DNA from: Baffinella frigidus
Lineage: Eukaryota > Cryptophyceae > Cryptomonadales > Baffinellaceae
Assembly: GCA_026770585.1 (NCBI GenBank)
Contig: MU647010.1
Location: forward strand, 189,534 to 224,456
Direction: 5' to 3'
Length of the DNA stretch: 34,923 nt
The position numbers were made by a program, and so were the translations under genes. The notes beneath the pieces were generated by a model. That model had not been told where the DNA came from. It searched no databases and saw only the letters and a program-made list of their open reading frames with translations. This document shows, in pieces, positions 20,024 to 30,169 of the stretch (the first letter of the stretch is position 1; each line of letters opens with the position of its first letter).

Positions 20024-23000
20024 ATGGAGGAGGCGTCACCGCTCTTAGGAAGGGGGGGGCAGGGCCTTGGGAGGCGGAAGGTGGCCTCGCTCGTCTTCCT
20101 GGCGTGTGCAGTCACAGCCGTCGTCCTTCTCGGCACCCTCGCCCCACGGTGAGCAATCAGTGCCTGCGATTTGCATGTAAATCTGGCTGTTTTCCCGAGT
20201 CAAGTTGCGGGGCTGGTCTCGCCCGAATCTCTGCCCGTGCTGGCGCCACTGTGCTCCGGGGCTGGTTGTGGTGGCAGCAGCGCTTTGCTGCAATTGCAGC
20301 GGCGGTCCGCAGCTGTTGTCCGGGTGCTTGGACCTCCCCTAAATTTCTCAACCTAACCTAAATTTCTCACCCCCCAAACCTGTTCGAGCAGGAGGACCTC
20401 AGAGCTGGTGTCGCTTGATGCCGCCAGCGATTCGGCCGATGGCATTCCCGCGGAGATGGCTTCGGCAATGGACAGAACCGTTGACCCGTGCGAAAACTTC
20501 TACACGTACTCGTGCGGCGGTTGGGACTCCAAGGCGTCCATCCCCGACGACCACACCTCGTGGCTCAAGGCGTGGGACGTTCCTGCGGAGGATGTGCAGG
20601 ACCAGCTGCACTCGCTGATGGAGACAGACCAGGGAGTCGTGGGCACCTACTTCAAGAGCTGCATGGACGAGAAGGCCGTGGCAGCGCTGGGCACGACGCC
20701 GCTGAAGCCGTGGCTGGCCAAGATCGAAGAGGTCAAGGACATGCGGTCGCTGACAACGTTCCTGGCGTTCCTGGGCGAGTGCCCGAAACCCGAAACCCGA
20801 AGCCACGCCTGCACCCTCAAACCTGAACCCTAAACTATAAACCCTAAACCCTAAACCCTAAACCCTAAAACCTGAAACCTAAAACTTAAAACATAAAACC
20901 TAAAACTTAAACCCTAAACTCTAAACCCTAAACCCTAAACCCTAACCCTCAAACCCTGAAGCAGGGGAGTACGACAACGGAGCGTTTTTCGGGTGGTCGG
21001 TGGCGGGCGACAGCCACGACCCGGACAAGCGCGCGCTCCACCTCTCGCCGGGCGGCACCACTCTCCCCGACCGCAAGTACAACTACTAAACCCGCCAACC
21101 CTAAACCCCAAACCCTTAAGTCAAAAACCTGATCCTTAAACTCTCAACAATCAACACTAAACCCTAAACCTTAAACCTTAAACCCTAAACCCTAAACCCT
21201 AAACCCTAAACCCTAAACCCAAAACCCAAAAACCTAAACCTAACCCCAAACCCTAAACCCTAAACCCCAAACCCTAAACCCTAAACCCTGAACCCTAAAC
21301 CAGGTACTACCTGTCAAACGAGTTGGAGTACCTGGAGCACCGAGCGGTGGAGAAGGGGGTGATCTCAGGGCTGCTGGTCACGGCGGGCGTCTCGGCGGAG
21401 CAGGCAGCCACGGACGCGTTCAACGTGATCGCGATCGAGACGCGGACGGCGGAGCTGAAGCAGACCCGCGAGGAGGGGCGTGCGTCGGTGGGCAAGTACG
21501 TGACGCGCGAGGAGCTCAAGGCCATGGAGCCGGCCTTCTACTGGGACGACTTCTTCGCCGCGCTCTCGCTCGACGATGTCGGCATGGAGGGCGGCTCGCC
21601 CATCGTGCTCCACGACGATCAATTCTTCGCGCACGGGCTCACGTCGCTCCTCGAGAACCCGAACCCGCAGATGGCGCACCTCGCCTCGCTGGCAGGCGCC
21701 TCTGGCACCCAGGGCCTCGAGTACGTGGCCTTCGACCGCAGCAAGGGTGATCGCTCCTTCGATCCTGAGGACGCGCAGGTGCTCCAGTCGTACCTCCGCT
21801 ACACGATCGTCTCGACGTTCGTGCCCTTCCTCCCGGAAGCCGAATTCGCCGATGTCAAGCCCCGCCCCCCCCCCCTCTGCCGCGAGCCTGCCAGCGTCCT
21901 GGCATTGCCCCAGGCACACTGACCGACTGACTAGGCAGGGGTGGCGTGCCTGGCGTCGGCTCGCCTGGTGGTGGCGCGTGCTTCACCGGCGGCACATGGC
22001 TGAGTGTCTGGCGTGGTGGCGAGCAGGTGATGAAGCCAATGATGGCAGACCTGTATGGCCTGAAGCAGCGGCCAGAGCGCAAGAACAAGTGCATCCACAG
22101 CACCTCCTCTGCCATGGGCGGCCACGTCTCCAAGGCCTACGTGGAGAAGTACGTTGCCCTCTCTCGCCACCTTCAACTCGCCCCTCTTCTCAACTGCCTC
22201 TGGGGTCAACTAGTTGTCACTTAGTTGGTTAGTTAGTGTGTTAGTTGCTTAGTTAATGACTCTGGTGGAACCTCGGCACAGGGGCGGCAAGTTGAGAGAC
22301 CCGTGTACGGTGGTGCTGGACCGTGGCAGCTGTGCCGTGCGGTTGGCCTAGGCAGCGTCCAGCGTCCACGAGGGTGGCGGACGTGTGGCCCCCGGGAGGT
22401 GAGAGGCGCGTGCTCAAGGTGGTTGGTTGCCTTGCCGGCAGGTACTTCGCGGAGGAGAACCGCGTCGCGGCCGAGAAGATGCTTGAAAGCATTCGCGGAG
22501 AGTTCAAGAAGGATCTCGAGACTCTCCCGTGGATGGACGATGCCACGCGCGGCAAGGCTGTCCACAAGCTCAGCGCCATGAACTTCGAAGTGCGCACCAC
22601 GCTCCTGCTCCCGCGCGTGCACTCCCTCTGCTGTGTCCGCCACCTGCTGCCGGACATCTCGCCAGAGCCTGGCGCAAGTCCTGTTCTGACAGAATGTGAC
22701 GAGGTTGGATGTGGGGATGGCAGGTTGGGTACCCGTCGAAGTGGCCAGAGTGGTGTGTCCTCGGGGAGCTCAGCGAGAAGGAGTTCCTCGAGGTCCGGTC
22801 CTCCTTCCTCTTTTCCTGCTTCCGAGTCCCCTTCCTGCCCGCGCTCCCATGCGAAGGCGTCTTCTCCCCCCGAAACCCTGGAGCCCTCAGACTCCGATCC
22901 CCGAACCCTGCAAGCCAGATGTGTTTTCAATGGGATGCCTGAGGCCTGGCAGGTGGGTGTGGTGACGAGGCGTAACCCCGGCGGTGTGTGAACGTGGTGA

Positions 23001-25092
23001 GCAGAACTATGTGGCGACGGAGAAGTGCCGGGTGACCAAGGAACTCTCCAAGCTCAAGGAGAAGGTCGATCGCCGCGAGTGGTCAACCCCAAACCCCAAA
23101 ACACACTACCACGCACCACAACCACCACACCCCAAACCCCATACCCCACACCCCAACACCTGGGCCTTCAAACCTAAACCCTCAACCCTACACCCTAAAC
23201 CCTGAACCTTCAACGCGCAATCATAAACACGAAAACCTCAAACCTCAACCCTAAACCCTAAACCCTAAAACCTAAACCCCAAACCCTGAACCCTGAACCC
23301 TACACCCTAATTCCAAAACCCTAAACGCGAAACCCTAAACGCGAAACCCCAAACTCTAAACTCTAAACCGTAAACCCTCAACCCTAAATCCTCAACCTCA
23401 ACCCCTAAACTCTAAACCCTACACCCTGCACCTTTGACCTTCAACGAGAAATCCTAAACCCTACACCCTAAACCCTAAACCCTCAACCCTACACCCTACA
23501 CCCTACAACCTAAACCCTAAACCCTAAACCTTAAATCCTGAACCCTGAACCTTAAACCCTAAACCCTACACCCTACACCCTAAACCCTAAACCCTGAACC
23601 CAACACCCTACACCCTACACCCTACAGTATAAACCATAAACCCAAGACCTTAAACCCTAGACCTTGAACCCTAAACCGTGAGCCCTAAACCGTGAACCCT
23701 AAACCCTAAACCCTAAACCCTCACCCTTAAACCTGTAACCTGTAACCTGTGACCCAGGTGAGGCGGCATCCGAAACCCTTCACCCAAAACCAAAACCCAA
23801 ATCCCAAAACCCAAAACCCAAAACCCAAAACCCAAAACCCAAAACCCAAAACCCAAAACGCGAAACGCGAAACCCAACCCCCAAACCCAAAATCCTAAAC
23901 CCTACTCACCCTAAGCTCGAAACACCAAACACCAAACCCGAAACGCTGAACGCTGCACCCCTTCGCAGGTCGTCATCGGTGACGACCATCAACGCGTACT
24001 ACAGCCAGAAGGTCAACGGACTGTTCATCCCGGCGGCGGTGCTCAACAAGCCCTTCTTCAGCCCGAGCTACTCCTCGGCGAGAAACTTCGGGTCCATCGG
24101 CGCGATTCTCGGGCACGAGATGTCTGCCCCCGCCCGCAGTGCGCCCGCGTGCTTGCTTGCGTGTTTCAGTGCGTGCTTGCTTCCAAGCCCCGCCCCCGCT
24201 CTCCTTGGTTGCAAGCCCCCGCCCCCGCGCACCTTGCGTGCGTGCGTACACCCTCCCGCCCCACGAGAGGTCCGCCCCAGGCTGCCTTGCTTGCAAGCCA
24301 GCATCTGCCCTGTTGGCGCGGCACCATTGCACGCGCCGTTGGCAGAAGGGCTCCGGTGCCTCACGCGTTGGCGGGTGTCTCCTCGTGGGCGGCAGGACGC
24401 ACGGGTTCGACGACCAGGGGCGCAAGTTCGATGCCACGGGCGAGCGCCGCAAATGGTGGGATTCCAAGACCGAGGAGAAGTTCGACGAGCGTGCCAAGTG
24501 CATCTCGGACCAGTACTCGGGATACACGCTCAACGACAAGCCCGTCTCGGGAGAGCTCACCCTGGTACGGCTGCTCCCCGCGTCTTGCGTAGGGCCAACT
24601 GGTGCCACCTGCGATGCCACCTGCGATACGGCAAGTGGGGTTGACCATGCACATGTCACCTCGCGCGCGCGGCATCGCTGCGGCGCCCCCGTGCGTGCAG
24701 CTTCGGTGCGGACCAACCTCGGGAAGCGCGCCAGCTGGGCAGACGCTGGATGCGAGAGTCAACGCGTTGCCTGACAGTGGTCTGTGGGTGGGTGGCAGGG
24801 TGAGGACATCGCCGACGGGGGGGGCGTGAAGATGGCCTACAAGGCCTGGCACAACGAGGGCCCCCCGCGGACGGCCGAGGAGAAGCGCCTGTTCTTCCTC
24901 TCGTTTGGGCAGACCTGGTGCGGCATCGAGCGCGAGGAGGCCTCGGAGACCATGCTCTTCGACGTGCACGCTCCGCGCAAGTGGCGCGTCCTCGGCACCC
25001 TCGCCAACAACGAGGACTTCGCCCAGGCGTACAACTGCCCCGTCGGGAGCGTCCTCAACCCGGGCCCGGAGAAGCGCTGCTCCCTCTGGTGA
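20024..25092 (+). CDS. M13 family (neprilysin/ECE-like) zinc metallopeptidase, 733 aa
   Basis: Eleven exons: 20024-20148, 20392-20774, 20965-21076, 21304-21853, 22027-22148, 22442-22589, 22724-22792, 23005-23081, 23969-24121, 24396-24564, 24799-25092; total 2202 nt, all in frame. Intron 2 needs a GC donor (CTGG|GCGAGT). Type II topology: a short cytosolic N-terminus, one TM helix (residues ~21-39), then the ectodomain. M13_N starts at VDPCENFYTYSCGGW. The catalytic half has NAYY (537-540), the zinc motif HEMTH (578-582), GEDIAD (third ligand E638, D642), substrate-site H693 and R699 with neprilysin spacing, and a C-terminal CSLW. All residues needed for a gluzincin peptidase are present, so it should be an active cell-surface or secretory-pathway endopeptidase. 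Length is close to the usual ~750. Introns 2, 3 and 8 consist largely of CCCTAAA-type repeat. Confidence 0.93.
20783..20955. repeat. Telomere-like repeats in M13 intron 2
   Basis: CCCTAAA-type units on the sense strand fill most of the 190-bp intron and end just before the acceptor (CTGAAGCAG). Confidence 0.93.
21085..21301. repeat. Telomere-like repeats in M13 intron 3
   Basis: Sense-strand CCCTAAA units make up nearly the whole 227-bp intron. The acceptor itself is formed from the array edge (CCCTAAACCAG|G). Confidence 0.93.
23084..23955. repeat. Telomere-like repeats in M13 intron 8
   Basis: The 887-bp intron consists of sense-strand CCCTAAA, CCCTACA, CCCTGAA and, near 23780-23860, a purer AAACCC hexamer run. 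No exon-like frame is seen inside. Confidence 0.94.
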
Positions 25093-25461
25093 TCAAGTCA
25101 ACCTTCGGGGGGTGCGCCGGTCGGGTGCCGCCGCCGAGAAGCTTTGATTGTTCGGAACCCTTGGGGTCCACCGCCGCTTGCTCGCGTGCTCGAGTGCTCG
25201 GGCGGTGTGTGGAGACTCTTCGAGAAAGAACTTCTGTGTGTTTAGTGAATTGTCTGTGAATGCCATGCAAGCTTGCTTGCTTGGTGGCCGCCACTCCTCC
25301 TCCTCGCCCCCAATCCTCCTCGCTCCCCCACACGTTGACAAAAGTCTGGACGGAGAGTCCAGAGAGTGGACCTGAGACGCAGTGGGTGGCAAACGCGGCG
25401 AGAGGGTTGGGAGACTGCAGTAAGTCTGAGAGGCGAGGAAGGCAGGGAGAGGGGCCGCCAC

Positions 25462-25511
25462 ACGACGCCTCAACGTCGAGCACCTTACGACGCCTCAACG
25501 TCGAGCACCTT
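25462..25511. repeat. 25-bp tandem duplication
   Basis: Two exact units begin ACGACGCCTCAACGTCGAGC. They lie in the 1.6-kb intergenic region (25093-26719) between the convergent M13 and PEX19-domain genes, which otherwise holds only repeats and one gene-fragment copy. Confidence 0.85.
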
Positions 25512-25588
25512 ACGACCTTGCGAGGAGCGTAAGGAGCTTGCGGGGAGTGGGTGCTACCAAACAATCGCCATCACACTTATGCCGTATG

Positions 25589-25653
25589 CCAAGCTGCCTG
25601 GCGTGGTCGGCTATTGCGCTCAGCGTCCTTGTGCTTGCTGGTGTGCTAGGTGC
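25589..25653 (+). pseudogene. 65-bp exact copy of the TM-coding part of the cysteine-rich protein gene
   Basis: The 65 bp are identical to 28748-28812 in exon 1 of the gene at 28586, covering the SCLAWSAIALSVLVLAGVLGA membrane segment. Similarity stops abruptly upstream and within a C-run downstream. No other exon of that gene is found nearby, so it is a fragment. Confidence 0.85.
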
Positions 25654-25672
25654 TCCCCCCATGCAAGGAGCC

Positions 25673-26199
25673 TACAGGGGTGTCTGGGGTAAAAGAACCC
25701 AAACCGCAAAACCCCAGACTGGATGTGGGGCATGAGTGTTCTTCATTTCTAAAGTAATTGAGAGTTGACTAAATTGCGCGATTGGTAACCCCCAGTTACT
25801 AATTTATGAAAGAAACACCGACCGAGTTTCAACCGTTGATAGCCCAGAGATGCCTGTACATGGAGTAGACGCCTGGTGAAGGACCTCGTGTGCACCAAGT
25901 GAGAGAGCCTCCAAGAATGAAGACTGGCGAGCAAGCACAAAGACTGGCGAGCAAGCACAAACGGAGGCCTGTGTCCGACATCATGATCCCTCTCTCCCTG
26001 TCTCCGACAACATGATCCCTCTCTCCCTGTCTCCCGGCAGCGCTCCACGTGACACTGAGCTTCTCAAGCCCATACAGGAGTACTGAGCTCTTGAGAAACC
26101 GCCTTCCCCTAGGACCCTACTGTACATGTAGGCCTATGCTGAGGGCCCTATGGTGGTCCCAGGGAGGGGGGCGTTTCTTATGAGCGAGGTACCCCTGTA
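25673..26199. mobile_element. Possible short TACAGGGG-ended element
   Basis: The left end TACAGGGGTGTCTGGGG (25673) faces a right end GAGCGAGGTACCCCTGTA (26182-26199), both resembling the termini of the element at 10122-11695. The ~527-bp interior has 20-bp and 28-bp tandem duplications (GACTGGCGAGCAAGCACAAA near 25920; ATGATCCCTCTCTCCCTGTC near 25980-26035) and no transposase. The two ends agree only over the first nine bases, so they may be two separate solo ends. Confidence 0.4.
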
Positions 26200-26434
26200 C
26201 TGTACCTCCCACTACGCTCTGAAGCGAGTTGACCTCCTGTGCCCCGAGTCTCGGAGAATCTGGATTATGGATGCACTGTGCATGGTGAATGACAGCACGC
26301 TCTTCACGGCACCTCTTTCCTCGGCGGAAAGTGTCCTGGGCGAGGCGGTGCAAGGTTCTCAAGGGTCGCGTCCGAGGTCGGGCGGAACCCGAGCGAGAGC
26401 GGCAGGCCGCCTCCGCTACCTGCCGTCAGGCCGC

Positions 26435-26500
26435 CTCTCTGCGCCTCTCCCCCACCACCCCTCTGCGCCTCTCCCCCACCACCCCTCTGCGCTCCTCCCT
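26435..26500. repeat. ~26-bp tandem repeat (CTCTGCGCCTCTCCCCCACC)
   Basis: Three imperfect units lie in the convergent intergenic region. They are not coding. Confidence 0.75.
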
Positions 26501-26719
26501 CACCTCCCACAGTCCATTATAGGCGTAGACGAAATCGAGGCACGCGACTCTCAACTCCAGAGGGGCAGGGTCACCCTCGCGGGCACACGGCCACCCGAAC
26601 GTCAACACGGACGTGGGCCTCAATGAATGTGTGTGTGCAATGAATGTGGGTGTACACTACCTGGCTCTGGCATGTGCACAGGTGGAGGGGGGAGCGTGAC
26701 AGGTGGGGGGTCGAAATGT

Positions 26720-28308
26720 TCACTGCATCTCCACCGGAGGCTCGCCAGAATCTTGCAGGGTCTGCATCAGGCCGAGAACCTTGTTCACGTTGTGCTGGTC
26801 GGTCTCCAATACTCGGCACAGGTCCTTGACGAGCTGGTGTTGCATCTTGTACGTGGCCACCTGCGCTTCTGGCAGCGAGTGCGTCCGCGTCTGCAGAAAT
26901 CGAGTGTACTGCGATTCTCGGTCCTTGAGCGGCGAAAGAAGCGCCTCTTGCGTCAGCATGCTCTGCACAACCTGTGCCACAGACCGCCACTTCACCATCC
27001 CCACTCCCCACCCCCCCCCCACGCTCGTGGGCAAGCGATCTTCGCGGTGCGTCAAGTCGTTGAGAAACGGTGGTGTGGCATCAGAAAGCATTGGGACCGT
27101 ACGCCGCACTCATCCTCGTCCTCAACCTCTCGATCCAGGCAACCCCTGCCTCTGTCTCACTCGGGTTCACTCACTTGTCTCAAGGTGTCATCCACACAGC
27201 GGACTTCCAAGGGATTTTTGAACGCCCAAAAGCGATGAGACCTGGGACCCTACAGTAGACAATCCGTAGGGACATAGGGGGGGTTCCTACGGACCCTACA
27301 GTAGGCAATCCGTAGGGGCATAGGAGGGGTTCCTACGGATAAGGTGACGGAAAGGTGGCCCGATTTGGGTCGAAACTCCCTGTGTAGCCCGGTGTGTGGC
27401 TGGGTATGCGGTACAAATACGTCAACTTTGGAGCGGGAAAGAGCCCGGGCTCACCAAATTGGTGTTCCGCCCAAATAGACTGGGACACAGCTAGGCAGCC
27501 GTGCCCTGCCTTCCACCAACCCTCCCTGTTGTACCAAATCATCCATTTTAGACTTGAGATTTACCCTTGCACAGACCCCAGATCCGGGGTCTCTGCAAGG
27601 GTAGACCAAGGGTAAATCTCAAATCTAAAATCAATGATTTGGTCCATTCGTGTCACGATCCGAACACGAAAATCCGGTAACAACGAGAATTTCGTGAGGG
27701 CCGGTGGTTCTACTTCTTTTCACAGTTCCCAGAACTTTCACGCAATTTGGTGCCGCGCATCCTTGCTTTCGCTTCCAACTCAATCAGTCCATTTAGCTCC
27801 AAATAATACCAAGGATCGAACAAAGGAGCTGGGTCGGGCAGCAGGAGGCCCCTATCTTTGTCGTTTCCTGGTACAAAGCCGGCCCGGAAACATCGTCCAC
27901 ATCGGGTGCGATCCTCACAAATTCACAAACACGTGTTCTCCTCTGATGCAAGCGATTTTCGCGGAGCCGTCAGCAACCCACCCGAAGATGGTTCCCCCTG
28001 AGAAAGCATTCTGGCATTGGCGGGGCAGGGAAATTGTGCGCACGAACCTCACTCACGGGCGTGGCGGGGTTCATGGTGTGTGCCTCCTGCGCCAGCTCTC
28101 CGCGCCGTCCGGGGGTTCTCTGGTGTGCGACGGGGGTGCTGGGGCCGCTGCCCGCACCCGCCGCTGGACTTCTGGCGTCTGAAAGCTCGCGCGCCTCTCG
28201 TTCTTGGTCCTCGCACCACCTTCGGTAGATGTAGTAGACAGACCCGGCTGCAGCGACGCCTGCGCCGAGGGCCAGCAGCGTGCGCCATCTCCGCCTCGCT
28301 TCCGCCAT
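26720..28308 (-). CDS. PEX19-domain protein, probably with an N-terminal transmembrane exon
   Basis: The terminal exon (26971-26720, minus; acceptor GTGGCACAG) gives 83 residues that match the PEX19 cargo-binding domain from its conserved core to its end: SMLTQEALLSPLK, a helical middle, and LGLMQTLQDSGEPPVEM. PEX19 is the cytosolic receptor that delivers membrane proteins to peroxisomes through PEX3. A TGA follows EMQ directly, so the usual farnesylation CaaX box is absent. Upstream, exon 28308-28057 (ATG; donor CCC|GTGAGT, phase 0) encodes 84 residues with a basic start, a TM helix (LLALGAGVAAAGSVYYIY) and a charged linker. The two exons join in frame (167 aa), far shorter than usual PEX19 (~250-300 aa), so a middle exon in the 1.09-kb intron may be missed. 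Alternatively the TM exon belongs to another gene, and its layout also resembles a PEX3 N-terminus. Confidence 0.6.
27243..27346. repeat. ~51-bp tandem duplication
   Basis: Two units contain ACCCTACAGTAG(A/G)CAATCCGTAGGG(A/G)CATAGG, each ending GGGGTTCCTACGGA. They lie in the putative intron of the PEX19-domain gene. Confidence 0.8.
27533..27643. mobile_element. 111-bp foldback MITE
   Basis: A nearly full-length palindrome: the left arm starts ACCAAATCAT and includes GAGATTTACCCTTG; the right arm is its complement ending ATGATTTGGT. A nested hairpin (TTGCACAGACCCC / GGGGTCTCTGCAA) forms the centre around GATC. No coding capacity. Confidence 0.85.
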
Positions 28309-28585
28309 TCTTTGGAGACAGGAGAAGACGGGAGGGACCAGGGACAGAAGGGGAAGTGATCCTGGCTGGATCGGCGCAGGTCGAGACATCGATGGCCCCC
28401 TTTCAAATGTCATCTGTTCCAAAGTTGACATTCCCCGCAGGGCAACCGAATTTGCCCGGCTGCATGCTGGAATAGTCTGATCACATCCTTCGATTTGGTC
28501 CATTTCGGGAGTCTGAAGACATCCAGGGCCCCCTTTTGACATCAGGGGTTCCCCCATCAACCGCCTCACCCCCCCCTCGAAGACG
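28309..28585. promoter_or_regulatory. Bidirectional intergenic region between the PEX19-domain and cysteine-rich genes
   Basis: Start codons at 28308 (minus) and 28586 (plus) diverge with 277 bp between them. A repeated motif occurs on opposite sides: CCCCCTTTCAAATGTCATC (about 28394) and CCCCCTTTTGACATCA (about 28530). Both are embedded in similar GACATC(G/C)A(T/G)GG(G)CCCCC contexts. This could be a shared regulatory element or a local duplication. Confidence 0.45.
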
Positions 28586-29778
28586 ATGGCTGACCGCCGC
28601 GAACGACCTGTGCAGTGGCGCTGGAGCGACAGCTCCTCTGGCGCGGAGAAACGAGGGCCGACGCAGACGCAGAGTTCGGCGGAGCCGCAGCGTGTTCAGC
28701 GCCCCAGGATCCTGCACCGCCAAAGTAGAGCCTTTCGGGGAGGAGCCCCAAGCTGCCTGGCGTGGTCGGCTATTGCGCTCAGCGTCCTTGTGCTTGCTGG
28801 TGTGCTAGGTGCGCTCCCCCCCAACTCGCTCGCAGGCGCGGCGAATCACGGTTGGCACGCTGCTCAGTGTGGGCACATTCTACCAAGGCGCGTATTTCGT
28901 TTGGGTCTGAAATGGGAAATGATGAGTGGTTGTGTGTGCAGGACGGGTGGAAAGCGTCAAGTGTTACGTTGGGACGGTGACAAATACGCGCGTCGCCAAC
29001 GATCTCCTCAACCTTCTACCACAGCAGTTGTGCAACAGCACTGAGACAATCATCTACGACGGATGCTACTCGGTGTGCCAAGAGATGATATTCCAGAACA
29101 GCTCCGACGGCGTTGTCACACCGATAGGTACGGCCATGCACATGAGAGCAGTAGGGCATACCTGGGGCGCGTCGCTGCCCTGACTGTCTTGATGCCAGCT
29201 TCAGTGTGCCAACCTCGCTGGTAACCTCGGCAACGTACGTTGGAGGTGTCGAGTGTCTGAGAGCGTCTCCCTTGCAGGAGTTTGCAAGTTCGGGTGCAGC
29301 ACGGGGTTGGCGTGCAACGAGTTCAAGTCAAAGAAAGCTGGGCCCTTCGATTCATCTCTCGTCTGTGATGAATGCACTTGGGAACAGACGAGCGTCTACT
29401 GGACCAAGGTAGAGACTGGCGCTTTTTGCGTGCAAGCAAGCAACCAAGCTGCGCGACCCGCCCTCTTGCTCTCCTCGCCATCCTCAGCGGGGTAGGCCTA
29501 ACGCAAACGGCTCGCAAGGTCTCGCTGGCTGACTCTGGTTGGCGCGGTGGCTGGTGCCCTGGCAGGCCTTGTACGAGAAGATGGATTTCTGCTGCCCGAC
29601 ATGCTGGATGGGCTCCGTGCGTTCGGCGATGAAGTGTCCCAGCTCCTTCACGCTCGAGGCCTCCTGCTGCGGAGGTGACGGCTGCAACTTCGCCCGGGCC
29701 GCGCGCCTGCCTGCTGCCCTTGAGCGCGCTGCCGCCGTAGCCCTCTTCGCCCTGCTCACTCTCCTTGTCGGTAGGTGA
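28586..29778 (+). CDS. Cysteine-rich secreted/membrane protein with Ly6/uPAR-like C-terminal motif, 264 aa
   Basis: Exons: 28586-28850, 28942-29127, 29278-29408 and 29566-29778; phases 1, 1 and 0 match at each junction (795 nt). Residues 1-55 are charged and low-complexity. 56-77 is a strong hydrophobic segment (signal anchor or late signal peptide). The ectodomain is rich in paired cysteines: VKCYVG, DGCYSVC, VCKFGCSTGLAC, VCDEC, FCCPTC, then CCGGDGCN (228-235), the signature that closes Ly6/uPAR three-finger domains. The last 20 residues are hydrophobic (AAAVALFALLTLLVGR) and could be a GPI-addition signal or a second TM. The family assignment is inference from the cysteine motif; overall spacing is longer than a canonical Ly6 domain, so it may be an unrelated disulfide-rich protein. 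Confidence 0.72.
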
Positions 29779-30169
29779 GCTGCCTGCTCTGTGTGTGCCA
29801 CGCAGACTACGAATCAAACATTAAAGAGTGTTACGCGTCCTGTTTTTTGACGCGCAGAACCTGGCACCGTGCTAGCAGGCGTACGCTAGACGAACTGTGC
29901 ACAGCATCCGACGGTTGTGAGGGACCGCAGAAACGCGATTCCTGAATTGGAGGGGGGTGCGTGGGTGTCCTGTCGAGAGAAGCAACTGTACGGTCGCAGA
30001 AGCTCCCTCCAGTACGTTTTCCAGGAGGATTGGTCGGTCAGGTACATGTTCTGAAATTACATTTAGGTCCAGCCAGGGGCACCCACTCGATGGGAAGAGA
30101 AGTCTCTGCGCCCCGCGTGTAGCAGTCGCTTTCCGCTCCCTCCACATCAGGCCCAAGCGCACATCAGGT

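Noticed and set aside
24149-24774. Long plus-strand frames across M13 intron 9 and exon 10
   Set aside because: They read through the intron splitting HEMTH. The spliced model restores every M13 motif in order, whereas these frames do not.
27080-27180. Possible middle exon of the PEX19-domain gene (an acidic LDREVEDEDECG stretch, minus strand)
   Set aside because: Its acceptor phase does not fit the upstream exon, and an alternative acceptor introduces a stop. It is left open as a search target for cDNA.
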